From NCBI RefSeq assembly GCF_026342835.1, contig NZ_JAPEMI010000001.1:2052501-2116500 (forward strand): a DNA stretch of 64,000 nucleotides, read 5' to 3'. Every line of letters begins with the position of its first letter. The first letter of the stretch is position 1. Below, piece by piece: positions 53,829 through 62,861 of this stretch. The position numbers and the translations under genes are program-made. The DNA comes from Streptomyces sp. NBC_00154 (GTDB lineage: Bacteria; Actinomycetota; Actinomycetes; Streptomycetales; Streptomycetaceae). A model generated the notes under the pieces. The model worked only from the letters and a program-made list of their open reading frames with translations, was not told the origin of the DNA and ran no database searches.

Positions 53829-54680
53829 TCAGGCGGCCGCCGAGCGGTACTTGCGGACCGCCAGCGTCCGGAAGACCGCGATGATCAGCACGGACCAGAT
53901 CAGCGAGGCCCAGACGGGATGTTCCATCGGCCAGGCGTCGGACGGTGAGACGCCCGGGTTCCCGAAGAGCTCGCGGCAGGCCTGCACGGTCGCGCTGAAC
54001 GGGTTCCATTCGGCGATCGGCTGGAGCCAGCTCGCCATGTTCTCGGTGGGCACGAAGGCGTTCGAGATGAACGTGACCGGGAAGAGCCAGATGAGGCCGC
54101 CCGAGGTGGCCGCTTCGGGGGTGCGGACCGAGAGACCGATCAGTGCCCCGATCCAGGAGAAGGCGTAGCCCAGCAGGAGCAGCAGCGCGAAGCCGCCGAG
54201 CACCTTGCCGGCGTTCTCCTCGGTGCGCCAGCCGACCAGCAGGGCGACGACCGCGAGGACGACCAGGGTGAGCGTCGTCTGGACGAGGTCGGCGAGCGTA
54301 CGGCCGGTGAGCACCGCACCGCGCGCCATGGGCAGCGAGCGGAACCGGTCGATGAGGCCCTTGTGCATGTCGTCCGCGATACCGGCGCCGGCGCCGGCGG
54401 TGGCGAAGGTCACGGTCTGGGCGAAGATGCCCGCCATCAGGAAGTTGCGGTAGTCGGCGGGGCTGGTGGAACCGCCGATCATCATCGAGCCGCCGAAGAC
54501 GTAGCTGAACAGCACCACGAACATGATCGGCTGGATCAGCCCGAAGATGACCATCTCGGGGATCCGGGTCATCCTGATCAGGTTGCGCCGGGCGACGACG
54601 AGGGAGTCGCGCACCGACCGGCCCAGGGAGCCGCCCGGGCGGGGGGCAGCGATGTGCAGCGTTTCCGTCGTGGCAGTCAT
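53829..54680 (-). CDS. ABC-2 type permease (DrrB-like)
   Basis: 283 residues with six membrane helices. Typical ABC-2 signs: RNLIRMTRIPEMVIFGLIQPIMFVVLFSYVFGG near the start, FLMAGIFAQTVTFATAGAGAGIADDMHKGLIDRFRSLPMAR, and FISNAFVPTENMASWLQPIAEWNPFS near the end. These match DrrB-type exporters of drugs or lipids. Start overlaps the ATPase stop (ATGA), giving a two-gene export operon. Confidence 0.9.
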   Translation of the reverse strand: MTATTETLHIAAPRPGGSLGRSVRDSLVVARRNLIRMTRIPEMVIFGLIQPIMFVVLFSYVFGGSMMIGGSTSPADYRNFLMAGIFAQTVTFATAGAGAGIADDMHKGLIDRFRSLPMARGAVLTGRTLADLVQTTLTLVVLAVVALLVGWRTEENAGKVLGGFALLLLLGYAFSWIGALIGLSVRTPEAATSGGLIWLFPVTFISNAFVPTENMASWLQPIAEWNPFSATVQACRELFGNPGVSPSDAWPMEHPVWASLIWSVLIIAVFRTLAVRKYRSAAA

Positions 54681-55702
54681 TTCGCGGCCTCCTGTCCGGC
54701 CTTCCGGCCGGTCTGCGCCCCGCGTCCGCGGGGGACGGTCCCGTTGTCGTCGGTCTCCGTCAGCTCGGCCACATGACCGGTGAGCGAGAGGAACACGTCG
54801 TCGAGGGTCGGGCGGCGCAGACCGATGTCGTCGATCTCGACCCCTCGGGAGTCGAGGTCCCGGATGATCTCGGCGAGCAGTTTGGCGCCGCCGGAGACCG
54901 GGACGGTCAGTTTGCGGGTGTGCTGGGTGAGGGTGACCTCGCCCTTGCCCAGGTGGGCGAGGACAGCCCGGGCCGGGTCGATCTGGTCGGGCTGGTGGAC
55001 GACGACCTCGACGCGCTCACCGCCGGTCTGGGCCTTGAGCTGGTCGGAGGTGCCGCGGGCGATGACGAGGCCGTGGTCGATGACGCAGATGTCGTGCGCC
55101 AGGCGGTCGGCCTCCTCCAGGTACTGGGTGGTCAGCAGGAGCGTCGTGCCGCCTGCGACGAGTTCCTCGATGACCTCCCACAGCTGCTGCCGGTTGCGCG
55201 GGTCGAGGCCGGTCGTCGGCTCGTCCATGAACATCACCGGCGGGGAGACGACGAGCGCCGCCGCCAGGTCGAGGCGGCGGCGCATGCCTCCGGAGTACGT
55301 CTTCGTCGGCCGGTCGGCCGCGTCGGCGAGGTTGAACCGTTCCAGCAGCTGCCCCGCCCGGGCCTTCGCGTCGCGCCGGCTCATCTGGTAGAGCTGACCG
55401 ACCATCTGCAGGTTCTCGCGGCCGGTCAGATACTCGTCGACCGCGGCGAACTGGCCGGAGAGCCCGATCGAGCGTCGGACGTCGTCGGGTCTCTTCAGTA
55501 CGTCGATGCCCGCCACGACCGCCCTGCCGCTGTCCGGCCGGAGCAGAGTCGTCAGGACACGTACGGCGGTCGTCTTGCCGGCCCCGTTGGGGCCGAGGAG
55601 GCCCAGGACCGTGCCTTCCGGCACGTCGAGATCAACACCGCCGAGTGCTCGTACATCGCCGAAGGTCTTCACCAGGCCTTCGGCATGGATGGCGCCTGGC
55701 AT
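54677..55702 (-). CDS. ABC transporter ATPase (DrrA-like)
   Basis: 341 residues. Walker A GPNGAGKTT (about 38-46), Q-loop LSGQFAAVDE, signature YSGGMRRRLDLA, Walker B VMFMDEPTTGLDP and H-loop TTQYLEEAD. The longer C-terminal part (about 240-320) with GVEIDDIGLRRPTLDDVFLSLTGH is the marker of the DrrA daunorubicin-resistance group. Supplies energy to the coupled permease. GGGGGAA before the ATG. Substrate unknown. Confidence 0.92.
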   Translation of the reverse strand: MPGAIHAEGLVKTFGDVRALGGVDLDVPEGTVLGLLGPNGAGKTTAVRVLTTLLRPDSGRAVVAGIDVLKRPDDVRRSIGLSGQFAAVDEYLTGRENLQMVGQLYQMSRRDAKARAGQLLERFNLADAADRPTKTYSGGMRRRLDLAAALVVSPPVMFMDEPTTGLDPRNRQQLWEVIEELVAGGTTLLLTTQYLEEADRLAHDICVIDHGLVIARGTSDQLKAQTGGERVEVVVHQPDQIDPARAVLAHLGKGEVTLTQHTRKLTVPVSGGAKLLAEIIRDLDSRGVEIDDIGLRRPTLDDVFLSLTGHVAELTETDDNGTVPRGRGAQTGRKAGQEAAK

Positions 55703-55800
55703 ACGGATTCCCCCAGAGCGTTCGGGTGACTTCCCTCACAGATCCTAGGATTGTGCGCCTTGCGCCGCCGGGTGAACGCGCACACCGAGGGGCCCGCGTG

Positions 55801-57030
55801 TCAGCCCGTCACCTCGTACCCCGCCTGCCGCAGCGCCGCGGTGACCTCCTCGCAGTGGGCCGGCCCCTTGGTCTCCAGGTGCAGCTCGACCTCCACCTCG
55901 GTGAGACCGAGCCGCGGATCGGTCCGTACATGGCCGATGTCGAGGACGTTGGCGTCCGCGACGGACAGCGAGGCGAGCAGGGCAGCCAGCGCGCCCGGGC
56001 GGTCCGTGAGCCGCACCCGCAGGCTCAGGTAGCGGCCGGCCGACGCCATGCCGTGGGTCAGGATGCGCTGCATCAGCAGCGGGTCCACATTGCCGCCCGA
56101 CAGCAGCGCGACCACCGGCCCCCGGAACGACCGGGGGTCGCTCAGCAGCGCCGCGACGGGGCTCGCCCCGGCCGGTTCCACCACGAGTTTCGCCCGCTCC
56201 AGGCAGAGCAGCAGCGCGCTGGACAGCTCGGCCTCGGAGACCGTACGGACCTCGTCGACCAGCTCCTGGACGAGCCCGAACGGCACGTCGCCCGGGCGCC
56301 CCACCTTGATGCCGTCCGCCATCGTCTGCAGCCCGTCGATCGCCACCGGGTGGCCGGCCGCCAGGGAGGGCGGGTAGCAGGCCGCGCCCGCCGCCTGGAC
56401 GCCGACGATCCGCACGTCGGGCCGGACGGCCTTCACCGCCACGGCGATGCCCGCGGCGAGACCGCCGCCGCCGATCCCGACGACGATCGTGCGGACCTCG
56501 GGGCACTGTTCGAGGATCTCCAGGCCGACGGTGCCCTGACCGGCAATGATGTCCGGGTGGTCGAAGGGGTGGATGAAGACCGCACCGGTCTCCTGGGCGT
56601 ACTCCTGGGCGGCGGCGAGCGTCTCGTCGACGACCTGGCCGTGCAGCCTGACCTGCGCGCCGTACTCGCGGGTCGCGGCGACCTTCGGCAGCGGCGCCCC
56701 GATCGGCATGAAGACCGTTGCCCGTACGCCCAGCAGCGCAGAGGCGAGTGCGACACCCTGCGCATGGTTTCCGGCGCTCGCGGCGACGACCCCGGCAGCC
56801 CGCTCCACCGGGGACAGTCCGGCGATCCTTACGTACGCGCCGCGCAGCTTGAACGAACCGGTCCGCTGCAGGTTCTCGCATTTGAAGTGGACCGGCGCGC
56901 CGACCAGCTCCGACAGATGGCGGCTGCCCTCCATCGCGGTCACCCGGGCCACGCCGGAGAGCATCTTCTGCGCGCCCCGGACATCGTCGAGGATCACTGG
57001 GGGAAACGGATGGGGCGTACGGAAGTTCAT
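55801..57030 (-). CDS. ilvA: Threonine ammonia-lyase with C-terminal ACT domain
   Basis: 409 residues from the ATG at 57030. Fold-II PLP enzyme: PLP Lys61 in ENLQRTGSFKLRGA, SAGNHAQGVALA, the Gly loop VGIGGGGLAAGI and a C-terminal ACT domain (about 330-409: GRYLSLRVRLTDRPGALAALLA). Length and single short ACT domain resemble the TdcB-like or 403-residue actinobacterial form, not the long two-domain IlvA. Deaminates threonine to 2-oxobutyrate for isoleucine. A perfect palindrome lies directly before its start codon. Confidence 0.92.
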   Translation of the reverse strand: MNFRTPHPFPPVILDDVRGAQKMLSGVARVTAMEGSRHLSELVGAPVHFKCENLQRTGSFKLRGAYVRIAGLSPVERAAGVVAASAGNHAQGVALASALLGVRATVFMPIGAPLPKVAATREYGAQVRLHGQVVDETLAAAQEYAQETGAVFIHPFDHPDIIAGQGTVGLEILEQCPEVRTIVVGIGGGGLAAGIAVAVKAVRPDVRIVGVQAAGAACYPPSLAAGHPVAIDGLQTMADGIKVGRPGDVPFGLVQELVDEVRTVSEAELSSALLLCLERAKLVVEPAGASPVAALLSDPRSFRGPVVALLSGGNVDPLLMQRILTHGMASAGRYLSLRVRLTDRPGALAALLASLSVADANVLDIGHVRTDPRLGLTEVEVELHLETKGPAHCEEVTAALRQAGYEVTG

Positions 57031-57032
57031 GA

Positions 57033-57047
57033 CTGCAAGTCTTGCAG
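57033..57047. promoter_or_regulatory. Palindromic operator candidate at the ilvA start
   Basis: CTGCAAG-t-CTTGCAG, a perfect 15-base palindrome two bases upstream of the ilvA start codon and 140 bases before the divergent MarR gene. Binding here would block the ilvA ribosome site or a leaderless start. Confidence 0.55.
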
Positions 57048-57186
57048 CTGGGCGCCCTGCGGGACGCCGCCGCGGCGCCGTCCTGCGTCGTTGTCCACAG
57101 GTTTGTGCGGCACTGGTACGCGTTGCCCCGGGGCCGCGTACTCTGTCCCCCACCCATCCGACACCGCACGAAGAGAGCCCCCGGCC

Positions 57187-57711
57187 ATGCCCCCTCAGGA
57201 CATGACGACAGCTGCGTCTCCTTCCGGGGGCGCCACCCCCGATTCCCCGGGTCCCGACCACCTTCTCGATGCTCTGCAGCACCAGGTGGCCGTGTTCGCC
57301 CGCCGTGCCGAGCAGACCCGCCTCGGCGGTGTCGGCCAGGTCCGCAATTCCATGGACCGGGCCGCATATCTGCTGCTCAACCGGTTGGACCGGGAAGGCC
57401 CGATGGGCGTCAAGGCGCTGGCCGCGGGGATGGGGATCGACTCCTCGACCGTGACCCGCCAGGTCGCGCCGCTCGTCGACACCGGTCTGGTCAAGCGCAC
57501 GTCGCACCCGGAGGACGGCCGCGCGGTCGTGCTCCAGCTGTCGCCGCGCGGACAGGCCCGGCTCGACGAGGTGCGGGCATCACGGCGGGAGCTGATGTCG
57601 CAGGTGACGCAGGACTGGACGGCGGAGGAACGGGACGCGTTCTGCACGCTGCTGACGCGGTTCAACGCGGCGCTGGCCGCGCGGCAGACGCATCAGCCGA
57701 CGACCGACTGA
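57187..57711 (+). CDS. MarR-family transcriptional regulator
   Basis: 174 residues from the ATG at 57187; an ATG at 57202 is also possible. Winged helix in the middle: LLLNRLDREGPMGVKALAAGMGIDSSTVTRQVAPLVDTGLVKRTSHPEDGRAVVLQLSPRG, with the wing Asp-Gly-Arg typical of MarR. Divergent from ilvA and likely to bind the shared promoter region. The nearest palindrome is the one at 57033-57047. Ligand unknown. Confidence 0.9.
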   Translation: MPPQDMTTAASPSGGATPDSPGPDHLLDALQHQVAVFARRAEQTRLGGVGQVRNSMDRAAYLLLNRLDREGPMGVKALAAGMGIDSSTVTRQVAPLVDTGLVKRTSHPEDGRAVVLQLSPRGQARLDEVRASRRELMSQVTQDWTAEERDAFCTLLTRFNAALAARQTHQPTTD

Positions 57712-57796
57712 GCCGGGCGGCGCGGCGGGCGGAGCCTCGGGGGTGGTATTCGCTCCGTCCGACCCCTTGACCAGGAGTGGTCGGCGGCGCTGCCAT

Positions 57797-58309
57797 GTGG
57801 GGGTGCGAGAGCGGCAAGCGGGTCCTCAGCGGCGCCGCGCCCAGGAGTTCGAGGCCTTCGTGGCGGGCGCGGCCGGCCGCCTGCTGCACACTGCCACGCT
57901 GCTCACCGCCGAACCCTCGCAGCCGCCCGGGAGCAACGAACGGGCGCTGCGTCTGCTGACCGCCGCGCTGGCCCGTACATACGCGGACTGGGACCGGCTG
58001 CACGGCGAGGATCCGTACAACCGCACCCGGCAGGAGCTGGCCTCCCGGTTCGCCCGGGAGGCATGGCGGCACCACCGGCCGCGCGGCGGCCTGCTGGACC
58101 CGCTGACCCCGAAAGCACGGCTGGTCCTCGTACTGCGCCTGTACGAGGGTGTCGCGGAGGAGCAGACCGCCGCGCTGCTGGGGCTTCCGGTGGACCGGGT
58201 CCGGGCGATCTGCAACCGCTCGGTGGCCACCATGGGCGACCCGCGGGGGCCCACCCCTCGGCGCCGGACCGGGCGATGGACCCCGGGGCCGCTGGGGGCC
58301 GCGCCGTGA
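57797..58309 (+). CDS. Sigma-70 region 4-like protein
   Basis: 170 residues if the GTG at 57797 is used; a GTG at 57803 and an upstream frame to 57743 are alternatives, none with a clean ribosome site. The C-terminal half reads KARLVLVLRLYEGVAEEQTAALLGLPVDRVRAICNRSVATM, a sigma region 4 HTH as in ECF or SigE-type factors. The N-terminal half is helical (FEAFVAGAAGRLLHTATLLTAEP) and only loosely like region 2. GTGA overlap joins it to a small membrane protein gene, as in many sigma/anti-sigma pairs. Confidence 0.65.
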   Translation: MGVRERQAGPQRRRAQEFEAFVAGAAGRLLHTATLLTAEPSQPPGSNERALRLLTAALARTYADWDRLHGEDPYNRTRQELASRFAREAWRHHRPRGGLLDPLTPKARLVLVLRLYEGVAEEQTAALLGLPVDRVRAICNRSVATMGDPRGPTPRRRTGRWTPGPLGAAP

Positions 58310-58557
58310 AGCGCCCCGGCCGCAGGGAGGACCACGTCCGGCAGATGCTGGACGGGCCGCATCCGCAGGTCCCCGCCGGTCTGGCGGACCGGGCGGCGGA
58401 GCGCGGCGGCCGCATGCTGCGCCGCCACCGGGCGGCCCGCGCGCTGGCGCTGACGGTGCTGTTCGTGGCGGTGGCCGCGTTCATGGTGTGGGCGGTGGTC
58501 ACCCAGCCGTGGCAGGTGCCGCCCGCCGAGACGACACCACCCCTGGAAGGCTGGTGA
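58306..58557 (+). CDS. Small membrane protein coupled to the sigma-like gene
   Basis: 83 residues from the GTG at 58306, overlapping the sigma-like stop. A basic cytoplasmic part (PGRREDHVRQMLDGPHPQVPAGLADRAAERGGRMLRRHRAAR) precedes one helix ALALTVLFVAVAAFMVWAVV and a short Pro-rich exterior. Position and layout suggest an anti-sigma-like partner, but no zinc-binding HxxxCxxC motif is present. Confidence 0.65.
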   Translation: MKRPGRREDHVRQMLDGPHPQVPAGLADRAAERGGRMLRRHRAARALALTVLFVAVAAFMVWAVVTQPWQVPPAETTPPLEGW

Positions 58558-58616
58558 GCCCGGAGCTGCGGCAACAGCTCCGTGAGTCGATGGAGGACGA
58601 GAAGGTCAACGCCTGA
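58554..58616 (+). CDS. Possible 20-residue coupled ORF
   Basis: GTG at 58554 overlaps the preceding stop (GTGA, the same joint as before) and encodes MSPELRQQLRESMEDEKVNA, a sensible acidic helix, ending at 58616. It may be a tiny gene, or the true C-terminus of the membrane protein if a one-base frameshift lies near 58550. Confidence 0.35.
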   Translation: MSPELRQQLRESMEDEKVNA

Positions 58617-58637
58617 CCAGGCGGATCACCTGGCGAT

Positions 58638-58672
58638 GCGCCGGGCGGGCAGCGAGTCCGCCCGCCCGGCGC
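58638..58672. terminator. Hairpin between the sigma-like unit and metB
   Basis: Perfect 13-bp arms (GCGCCGGGCGGGC and complement), 9-base loop, between convergent units. Confidence 0.8.
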
Positions 58673-58706
58673 TTCGGGGTCCACACCGTCCCAGGACGGA
58701 CACGTT

Positions 58707-59852
58707 CTAGCCGAGCGCCTGCTTCAGGTCGGCCAGCAGGTCGTCCGCGGACTCGATGCCGACGGACAGCCGGACCAGGTCGGCCGGCACCTCCAGCGCC
58801 GAGCCGGCCACCGAGGCGTGCGTCATCCGGCCCGGGTGCTCCACCAGGGACTCGACGCCGCCGAGGGACTCGCCGAGCGTGAACAGCTTCGTCCGGTTGC
58901 AGACCTCGACCGCCGCCTCCTCGCCGCCCTCGACGCGGAACGACACCATGCCGCCGAACGCCTTCATCTGCTTGGCGGCGATCTCGTGCCCCGGGTGCTC
59001 CGGCAGCCCCGGGTAGAGGACCTGGGTCACCTTGGGGTGCCGCGTCAGCAGCTCGGCGACCTTGGCGGCATTCTCGCTGTGCCGGTCCATCCGGACCGGC
59101 AGCGTCTTGATGCCGCGCAGCACCAGCCAGGAGTCGAACGGTCCGGCGACCGCGCCCATCGCGTTCTGGTGGTACGCCAGTTCCTCGCCGAGCCCCGCGT
59201 CCGCGGCGATCAGCGCGCCGCCGACGACGTCCGAGTGGCCGCCCATGTACTTGGTCAGCGAGTGCACGACGACGTCCGCGCCGAGCGCGATCGGCTGCTG
59301 CAGATAGGGGCTGGCGAAGGTGTTGTCGACGACCAGCCGGGCACCCGCGGTGCGGGCCACGTCCGCGACGGCCGCGATGTCGGTGATGCCGAGCAGCGGG
59401 TTGGACGGCGTCTCCACCCAGATGACCTTCGTACGGTCGTTGACCGCGGCCCGGACCGCCGCCGGGTCGGAGGTGTCCGCGACGGAGAAGTCGACGCCCC
59501 ACCGCTTGACCACCTTGGCGAAGAGCCGGAAGGTGCCGCCGTACGCGTCGTTCGGGATGACGACATGGGCGCCGGGGTACAGCAGCGTACGCAGCAGGCA
59601 GTCCTCCGCCGCGAGCCCGGACGCGAAGGCGAGACCGCGGCGGCCGCCCTCGATGGCCGCAAGGTTCTCCTCCAGTGCGGTGCGCGTCGGGTTGGCGCTG
59701 CGGCTGTACTCGTAGCCGCCGCGGAGCCCGCCGACGCCGTCCTGCTTGTACGTGGACACCTGATAGATGGGCGGAACAACGGCGCCGGTGAGGGGATCGG
59801 CGGTGTTTCCCGCGTGGATCGCGAGGGTCTCGAAGCTGTGCTGGTCGCTCAT
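58707..59852 (-). CDS. metB: Cystathionine gamma-synthase
   Basis: 381 residues. Cys/Met-metabolism PLP family: FETLAIHAGNTADPLTGAVVPPIYQVSTY, YEYSRSANPTRTALE, substrate region PSNPLLGITDI, PLP Lys201 in VVHSLTKYMGGHSDVVGG. The ending GVESLVEHPGRMTHAS is also standard. Joins O-acylhomoserine and cysteine to cystathionine in methionine synthesis; cystathionine gamma-lyase is the closest alternative and cannot be fully ruled out by sequence alone. Confidence 0.9.
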   Translation of the reverse strand: MSDQHSFETLAIHAGNTADPLTGAVVPPIYQVSTYKQDGVGGLRGGYEYSRSANPTRTALEENLAAIEGGRRGLAFASGLAAEDCLLRTLLYPGAHVVIPNDAYGGTFRLFAKVVKRWGVDFSVADTSDPAAVRAAVNDRTKVIWVETPSNPLLGITDIAAVADVARTAGARLVVDNTFASPYLQQPIALGADVVVHSLTKYMGGHSDVVGGALIAADAGLGEELAYHQNAMGAVAGPFDSWLVLRGIKTLPVRMDRHSENAAKVAELLTRHPKVTQVLYPGLPEHPGHEIAAKQMKAFGGMVSFRVEGGEEAAVEVCNRTKLFTLGESLGGVESLVEHPGRMTHASVAGSALEVPADLVRLSVGIESADDLLADLKQALG

Positions 59853-59919
59853 GGGGCCCGAGCGTAGTTCGTCACAGGGGTGATCCACGTCCACTGCGCC
59901 GTCCGGTGACAATGGGCGT

Positions 59920-61023
59920 ATGGAGATTCTCTGGTTCCTCATCGCGCTGTGCATGCTCGCCGCGGTGATCGGCCCCTTCGCGCTGCGCCGCAGGTCCGGC
60001 ATCCACCAGGTCGCGCCCGGTTCCCCGGACGCCGCCGACCCTGACACGTACGGCTTCGTCCGCCAGGAGGAGCTGGACGTCCGGATGCCGGGCCCCGATC
60101 AGGATCTCCTCGATGTTCTCGATGTCGTGCAGCGCACCCAGGACTGGCGCGCGGCCTCTCAGTTGCTGGCCGGGACGCCGAAGGAGAGCGAGGTGCGGTG
60201 GCAGCGGGTGCAGGCGTTCGCCGGCGCCGCGTCGCTCGAACTGATGCAGGCCCCGGGTGTCGGTGGTGCGTGGCTGCGGTCGTGGCGGGCCGAGTCGCCG
60301 AAGGACGCGGGCGGTGCGGCCGTGCATGCCGAGTTCCTGGTCCAGCAGGCGTGGCGGTCCTCCACCGCGGGGACGGACGACTTCCGGATCATTCTGGAGG
60401 AGGCCCGTACGGTCTGCGGCGAGGCGACCCTGCTGGCGCCCGGTGACCCGGTCCCGTACATCGTCGAACTGGCCGTCGCCCGCGGACTCGGCTACTCCCA
60501 CGAGGAGTTCGACCGGCTCTGGCTGAAGATCATCGACCGGGCCCCGACGCACATGGGCGCACACATCGCGGCGCTGCACTTCTGGTGCGAGAAGTGGCAC
60601 GGCTCCCGCGAGGAGGCCGACCAATTCGCCGTTTCGGCGGCCGCCCGCGCCCCGCAGGGCTCGCTGCTGGCCGCGTTGCCGCTGTTCGCGGTGTACGAGC
60701 ATCTGCCCGAGGTCAATCTCGTCAGCGGCTTCTACGAGAGCCTGGTGGTGACGAAGGCGGTCGAGGGCGCGCTGTTCGCGGTGCACGCCGCGCGTCCCGA
60801 CGATCCGATGCTCGCCCACGTCCGGCATCTGCTGGTGCTGTTCCTGGTGCGGATGGAGCGCTGGTCGGAGGCGATGAACCAACTCGTCCACATCGACGGG
60901 CATGTGGGCGCGCTGCCGTGGACGCAGAACTCCGACCCGGCCGCCGAGTACACGGTGTACCGGGCGCTCGCGGTCGCCGGGTACGAGGCGAACGGCGGCA
61001 GTCCGGCGACGCTGCCGAGGTAG
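59920..61023 (+). CDS. Uncharacterised membrane-anchored helical-repeat protein, paralogue A
   Basis: 367 residues. N-terminal helix EILWFLIALCMLAAVIGPFAL, then a soluble helical domain that looks like degenerate TPRs, rich in Trp (SWRAESPKDAGGA, HFWCEKWHGSREEAD, VRHLLVLFLVRMERW). About 40 percent of aligned stretches recur in the protein that starts at 62862, so the two are paralogues flanking the M48 protease. No enzyme motif. Actinobacterial family without known role as far as I recall. Confidence 0.7.
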   Translation: MEILWFLIALCMLAAVIGPFALRRRSGIHQVAPGSPDAADPDTYGFVRQEELDVRMPGPDQDLLDVLDVVQRTQDWRAASQLLAGTPKESEVRWQRVQAFAGAASLELMQAPGVGGAWLRSWRAESPKDAGGAAVHAEFLVQQAWRSSTAGTDDFRIILEEARTVCGEATLLAPGDPVPYIVELAVARGLGYSHEEFDRLWLKIIDRAPTHMGAHIAALHFWCEKWHGSREEADQFAVSAAARAPQGSLLAALPLFAVYEHLPEVNLVSGFYESLVVTKAVEGALFAVHAARPDDPMLAHVRHLLVLFLVRMERWSEAMNQLVHIDGHVGALPWTQNSDPAAEYTVYRALAVAGYEANGGSPATLPR

Positions 61024-61199
61024 CGCGGGGCGGCTCCGTGCCTGTTCAGCCCCTGTGCGGTGATTGTTCCGCCGCTGGTTTCGGGCTGCTCACGGACCAC
61101 GTTGCCGCGCCGACCTGCGGTAGGTCATACTCCGGTTCCCCCCACACCGCCCTTGCCGTACCGCTGTCACCAGCCCAGTTCCTGTGGGGGATCTGCCCG

Positions 61200-62789
61200 A
61201 TGGGCCCAACTCTGCGCGCCGCCCGCGCTCTTGTCCTGCTTGCCGGCTTCTATCTGCTGAGTCTCGTCCTGCTCGCCGCCCTCGGCGCCCTGGACTGGGC
61301 CGCGTTCACGTGGACGACGGGCAGCGTCGCCGCGAAACTGTTCATCCTCAGCGTCGTGCTGGCGATCCCGATCGTGCGGGGCATGTTCATGCTGCGTACG
61401 CCGAAGGACGACGGCCCGGCCGGGCTGCCGGTCGACGACACCCAGGAGCCCCGGCTCTGGGCCGCCGTCCGCGACATCGCCCAGCAGGTCGGCACCCGCG
61501 CCCCCGACGAGATCGTGCTCAACGGCGATGTGAACGCCGCGGTCAGCGAGGACGCCAGGTTCCTCGGCCTGGTCGGCGGCAGGCGCCGGCTCTACCTCGG
61601 CCTGCCGCTGATGGCCGGACTGTCCGAAGCCCAGCTGCGCTCCGTGCTCGCCCATGAGATGGGCCATTACGGCAACTCCGACACCCGCCTTTCCGCGATC
61701 ACCGCACGCGGTCGCATCCAGGTGGTCCGCACCATCGCCCACTTCCAGGAGCGGGCGGGCCGGACCGTCGCCAAGGAGCAGGCGCGCCAGGAGAAGAAGG
61801 CGGCGAAGGCCGTCGCCAAGGGCAAGAAGGCCAAGGAGATCGACACCGGCGGTGCGGGTCTCTCGTACCGCGCGATGGCGGCGGTCTACACGGCGTACGC
61901 GAAGTTCTACATCCGCGCCACGCTCTCCGGAGCCCGCCGCGAGGAGCTCGCCGCCGATGTCGCCGCGGCCGGGATCGCGGGCCGGGACGCGACCGCGTCC
62001 GCGCTGCGCGAGCTCCCGGCGCTCGACGCCGCCCACGGCTTCTACATGAACGCGTACGCCACGCTCGGCGTCGATGCCGGGATGCTGCCGCCGCCCGGCC
62101 AGGTCTTCGGCGGCGTACGGCACCTGCTGGCCGCCCGCAAGGACGAGCTGGACGAGATGCGCGGCTCCCTGCCGTCCGAGCCGTCCTCCCCTTACGACTC
62201 GCACCCGCCGACCGCGGAGCGCGTCGCCCGGATCGAGGCACTGCCGGACGACGGGCGCGCTTCGGAGCCCGTGGAGCCGTCGCTGGGCCTGCTCGCCGAC
62301 GCCGAGCGGACGCTCGCAGCCGTCGAGGAGTCGGTGCTGACCCCGGAGGCACTGCGGCTGCGCCGGGTCGACTGGCCGGAGCTCGTGCACGAGTCGATGA
62401 CGGTGTACGCCGAGCAGTCGGCGCAGGGGTTCAGCGCGGCGGTCGGCGAGGTGACCGACAGCGACGGCTCGCTGACTGCCACACTCGACGCGATCGACGC
62501 GGGTGCGCTGTGGCAGATCGCCGACCGTCTCCCCAAGTCCGACGAGGCCCGCGCCGCGACCGGCCGCGCGGCCCGCGAGTTCGCCAGGCCCCGGCTGCGC
62601 GCCGGGCTGCTGCAGCTGACCGGCGGCGACTTCGTACGGCAGGGGCGGGCCCGCTGGCAGCTGTCCTGGACCGACTCCGCGACACTGAAGCTGCCCGAAG
62701 GGTACGAGGAGACGCTCCCGGCGGCGCTGGACGCGGCGGTGGCGGACGTGCCGGACACCGAACCGCTGCGCAAACTGCTCGCCCCCTAG
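61200..62789 (+). CDS. M48-family membrane metallopeptidase
   Basis: 529 residues. Two N-terminal helices (ARALVLLAGFYLLSLVLLAAL and AAKLFILSVVLAIPIVRGMFML) precede the protease domain. Zinc motif HEMGH: His152, Glu153 and His156; third ligand is the Glu in RREELAADVAAAG near 246. A Lys/Ala-rich insert (KEQARQEKKAAKAVAKGKKAK) lies between. The C-terminal 170 residues are extra compared with HtpX and may bind substrate. Probably cleaves membrane proteins during stress. Sits between two paralogous unknown genes. Confidence 0.9.
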   Translation: MGPTLRAARALVLLAGFYLLSLVLLAALGALDWAAFTWTTGSVAAKLFILSVVLAIPIVRGMFMLRTPKDDGPAGLPVDDTQEPRLWAAVRDIAQQVGTRAPDEIVLNGDVNAAVSEDARFLGLVGGRRRLYLGLPLMAGLSEAQLRSVLAHEMGHYGNSDTRLSAITARGRIQVVRTIAHFQERAGRTVAKEQARQEKKAAKAVAKGKKAKEIDTGGAGLSYRAMAAVYTAYAKFYIRATLSGARREELAADVAAAGIAGRDATASALRELPALDAAHGFYMNAYATLGVDAGMLPPPGQVFGGVRHLLAARKDELDEMRGSLPSEPSSPYDSHPPTAERVARIEALPDDGRASEPVEPSLGLLADAERTLAAVEESVLTPEALRLRRVDWPELVHESMTVYAEQSAQGFSAAVGEVTDSDGSLTATLDAIDAGALWQIADRLPKSDEARAATGRAAREFARPRLRAGLLQLTGGDFVRQGRARWQLSWTDSATLKLPEGYEETLPAALDAAVADVPDTEPLRKLLAP

Positions 62790-62861
62790 CCCGCCTCCGC
62801 CTCCACCTCCCACCCTCTATCCCTCCCCGAGCTCACCTTTCTGGATTGGACCGGAACCCCC

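Noticed and set aside
53829..55702. Part of an antibiotic biosynthetic cluster because of the DrrAB-type exporter
   Set aside because: No biosynthetic genes nearby; the pair lies in a conserved housekeeping region.
55737..55755. Near-palindrome around ATCCTAGGAT before the exporter genes as an operator
   Set aside because: Only the inner 10 bases are symmetric and TAGGAT may simply be a -10 element; too weak to list as a feature.
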